Shown here in pieces: positions 5,290 to 7,801 of a stretch of DNA of 7,801 bases. The stretch is from Bacteroidota bacterium. Its GTDB lineage: Bacteria > Bacteroidota > Bacteroidia > Flavobacteriales > Flavobacteriaceae. The translations under genes were made by a program, and so were the position numbers. The DNA is taken from positions 1-7,801 of the forward strand of contig JAACDY010000026.1 in assembly GCA_009936675.1 (NCBI GenBank), read 5' to 3'. The notes below the pieces were generated by a model. It saw only the letters and a program-made list of their open reading frames with translations, made no database searches and was not told the DNA's origin. The stretch's first letter is position 1; every line of letters starts with the position of its first letter.

Positions 5290-7801
5290 ATGATTGACAT
5301 AAAAGAAAATAGCTTGTTAACTGCTTTGTTGTTTTTTTTTACTGCCCTGAGTTGGTCACAAGTTTTTGACAAGTCAGTGCTAAAAATAAAGGCGACTGAT
5401 TTGTACTACCAAGGAATTTTTCCCAATGTAGATCAAGGATTGGCACTGTATGAAGATTTTAATCTCAATGCAGCCGATCTGGAGGAAATCAATTATTTTA
5501 AAATGGGCACGGCTTTGCGGCTCAACGATCCGGGTGCTGTTAAATTGATTGAAATCTTCAGTCTTGATTATCCAAATACCACCATTTTAAAGACTGTTTA
5601 TTTGGATCTGGCCAACTATTATTTTAACAATGAAAAATATTCCTATGCTTACAAATGGTTTGCCAAAGTAAAAGCGGCAGATGTTCTCAAAGCCGCACTC
5701 CCTGAATTTTATTTTAACAAAGGATACACCCTTTTTACCAAGAAACAATTTCCAGAGGCCAAAACCTTGTTGGAAAATGTAAAATTCAATCCCAAATATG
5801 AGTCTGATGCCCACTATTATTTGGGGCATATTGCCTATCAGTTGGAAGATTACACCTCTGCATCCAACTCTTTTACACGGGTTTCTAAAAAAGACCAAAA
5901 GGAAAACTTGGGTTATTTCCAAGTGGAAATGAATTTTAAGTTGGGACGTTTTGAAAAGGCTATTGCTCTGGGGGAGAAAGAAATTCAAAACCAACATGGA
6001 GATAACTTTTCTGAACTCTCCAAGATCATCGGAGAAAGTTATTTCAATACGGAGCAATACGATAAGGCTTTAAAACATTTAAAAAACTACAAAGGCAAAA
6101 AGGGTAAATGGACCCATGCCGATTTTTATCAGTTGGGATATGCCTATTACGAAACGGGCAATTATAGCCAAGCCATAGATCAATTCAACAAGATAATCGG
6201 CAAAAAAGACAAATTAGCCCAGAACGCTTATTACTACTTGGCAGAATGCTACCTCAAAAAAGAAAGAAAACCTTCTGCCTTAAACGCCTACAGGAGTGCT
6301 GCTTCTATGAACTTTAATCCTGACATTTCACAATCGGCCTTACTCAACTATGCCCGCTTGAGTTATGAAATTGGAAACCCTTACGAAAAAGTCCCACAGG
6401 TCATCATCAGATACCTTGAAACCTACCCCAAAACATCGCAAGAGCAAGAGCTCACGGCTCTTTTGTTGAGTTCCTACACCAACAGCGGTGACTATGAAGG
6501 TGTATTGTCCATTCTCTCTTCCCAAAACGACTACAGGGACGATCGCTTGCTGCAAAAGGTTACCTTTCTCAAAGCGATTCAATTGTTCAATGCAGGAGAT
6601 TACCCACAGGCAGGAGAGTATTTCCAGAGGGCGGTAAAAAATGATAAAGTCAAAACGCTTACGGCTCAATCTCTTTTTTGGTTGGCACAAAGCCATTATG
6701 AAAGCAATCGATATGAGGATGCGGTCGATGTGTTTTTTACTTTTGAAAACAATGTCCCAAGAAAGGCAATGCTCAATGAATTGGAATATCACTATAATTT
6801 GGGATACACCTATTTCAAGATGGGCGAATATGAATTGGCCTTGAATTCCTTTCAAAAAGTAGTCAACCAACCCAAAGACTATCCCCGCACCAAAGTTCGT
6901 GATGCCTACATTCGTATGGGGGATGCTGAGTTTGCTATGAGTCGTTTTTGGCCCGCCATGGAGCAATATAACAAGGGCATTGCCATGTCTCCAGCCCAAT
7001 CCGATTATGCCCTATATCAAAAATCCATCAGTTATGGTTTTGTTGATCGCAACATGCAAAAAATAGCCACCCTCATGGAGCTGATCGACAAGCACCCGCA
7101 GTCTGCCTATGTAGATGACGCCTTTTATGAATTGAGCAGTGCCCATGCGGTGGCGGGTTCTTTTGATACCGCCATCAGTACCTACGATGATATGATTGCC
7201 CGTTATCCTAAAAGTCCATACCTTACCAAAGCCATTCTCAACAAAGGCTTGATCCTCTACAATCAGGAAAAACTGAACCGTGCAGAAAGTGTACTAAAAG
7301 CCTTGGTGGCACGCTATGCCAATGATGCTGTGGCACAGCAGGCCTTGGGAACTCTTAAAGAAATTGCAGTGGATTCGGACAAGGTTCCCCAGTTTACCCA
7401 ATGGCTCAAATCATTGAATATTGATACCTACTCCGACAACGAGTTGGAGCAAACGGCTTTTTCTGCAGCCGAAAAACAGTTTTTAAGCAACCGTAAGAAT
7501 CAGGCCAAAAAATCCTTTAATTCCTATCTAGAAAGTTATCCTCAGGGACGCAATGCTCTCAATGCCCATTTTGTATTGGCTGAAATTTACTTTGAGGAAT
7601 CAGAATCTGATGCCGCCCTTGAGCACTACCAAAAGTTGATCGATGAAAAACCCAATGAATTTTTTGAACAAGCATTGGTTCGTGCCACTCAGATTTTGGT
7701 CAAACAGCAAATGCTAGAAAAAGCAGTACCCCTTTGGACGCAATTGGAAACCGTAGCGGTCTATCCTGAAAACAAGCATTATGCGATGTTCAACTTGATG
7801 C
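5290..7801 (+). CDS. Large secreted TPR-repeat protein, 3' end beyond the window
   Basis: The frame opens at ATG 5290-5292 and stays open for 837 codons to the edge. Residues 1-23 form a signal peptide: a short Lys-containing start, then LLTALLFFFTAL, with probable cleavage after SWS. There is no lipobox Cys, so it should be periplasmic or outer-membrane associated rather than a lipoprotein. The rest is built of tetratricopeptide-like helix pairs, clear for example at about residues 174 (HYYLGHIAYQLEDYTSA), 277 (FYQLGYAYYETGNYSQA), 501 (YNLGYTYFKMGEYELA), 610 (FYELSSAHAVAGSFDTA) and 758 (HFVLAEIYFEESESDAA). TPR arrays are scaffolds for protein contacts; the partner is unknown. Flavobacteria carry proteins of roughly 1000 residues of this kind. 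It is not recognisably SprE/PorW, which is a lipoprotein. It is divergent from ftsE. A nine-T run (5332-5340) codes for FFF in the signal peptide. Confidence 0.9.
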   Translation, partial: MIDIKENSLLTALLFFFTALSWSQVFDKSVLKIKATDLYYQGIFPNVDQGLALYEDFNLNAADLEEINYFKMGTALRLNDPGAVKLIEIFSLDYPNTTILKTVYLDLANYYFNNEKYSYAYKWFAKVKAADVLKAALPEFYFNKGYTLFTKKQFPEAKTLLENVKFNPKYESDAHYYLGHIAYQLEDYTSASNSFTRVSKKDQKENLGYFQVEMNFKLGRFEKAIALGEKEIQNQHGDNFSELSKIIGESYFNTEQYDKALKHLKNYKGKKGKWTHADFYQLGYAYYETGNYSQAIDQFNKIIGKKDKLAQNAYYYLAECYLKKERKPSALNAYRSAASMNFNPDISQSALLNYARLSYEIGNPYEKVPQVIIRYLETYPKTSQEQELTALLLSSYTNSGDYEGVLSILSSQNDYRDDRLLQKVTFLKAIQLFNAGDYPQAGEYFQRAVKNDKVKTLTAQSLFWLAQSHYESNRYEDAVDVFFTFENNVPRKAMLNELEYHYNLGYTYFKMGEYELALNSFQKVVNQPKDYPRTKVRDAYIRMGDAEFAMSRFWPAMEQYNKGIAMSPAQSDYALYQKSISYGFVDRNMQKIATLMELIDKHPQSAYVDDAFYELSSAHAVAGSFDTAISTYDDMIARYPKSPYLTKAILNKGLILYNQEKLNRAESVLKALVARYANDAVAQQALGTLKEIAVDSDKVPQFTQWLKSLNIDTYSDNELEQTAFSAAEKQFLSNRKNQAKKSFNSYLESYPQGRNALNAHFVLAEIYFEESESDAALEHYQKLIDEKPNEFFEQALVRATQILVKQQMLEKAVPLWTQLETVAVYPENKHYAMFNLM

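Noticed and set aside
5587..6999. Two long minus-strand open frames (5587-6057 and 6340-6999)
   Set aside because: They lie wholly antisense to the TPR gene, which is continuous and has clear repeats and a signal peptide. Their translations show no recognisable family, signal peptide or sensible start context.
1..7801. CRISPR array, tRNA genes, insertion sequences, or a defence or biosynthetic cluster
   Set aside because: No regularly spaced repeats, transposase or integrase frames, canonical tRNA other than the tmRNA tRNA-like domain, or defence-type domains were seen on either strand.

Overview
The window looks like a chromosomal segment of a member of the Bacteroidota, most likely a marine-type Flavobacteriia. 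The reasons are lipoproteins with Bacteroidota-style signal peptides, a SusD-like protein with a PKD lipoprotein, TAnnTTTG-type promoter motifs, a tmRNA whose tag is GENNYALAA, and a very long TPR protein. No 300-base stretch lacks a gene or RNA.

Left part (1-3535), accessory and damaged. On the minus strand lies a YHYH-domain lipoprotein gene interrupted by an in-frame TAA at 88-90. The reading frame continues with family-like sequence to the window edge. Next is the tmRNA gene ssrA (864-1260, minus), which appears intact. Upstream of it on the same strand is a PKD-domain lipoprotein gene whose last 54 codons are displaced by a one-base frameshift at a short A-tract. Fifteen bases further is the C-terminal 60% or so of a SusD-like protein. 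At about 3158 this SusD fragment abuts, head to head, the C-terminal part of a plus-strand parallel beta-helix protein, probably a PL6/chondroitinase-B-like polysaccharide lyase. Both genes lack their N-terminal halves at the same point. Together they look like the remains of a polysaccharide utilization locus (PUL), possibly for alginate or another uronate glycan, broken by a deletion, inversion or assembly chimera.

Right part (3605-7801), conserved and intact. On the minus strand ftsE (ABC ATPase) is followed by kdsA, the Kdo-8-phosphate synthase of the metal-dependent type. Divergent from ftsE, on the plus strand, is a secreted protein of at least 837 residues made of TPR repeats, which runs off the right edge.

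I see no undescribed multi-gene system. The most notable signal is the cluster of three independent lesions in the glycan/lipoprotein genes around ssrA, next to fully intact housekeeping genes.
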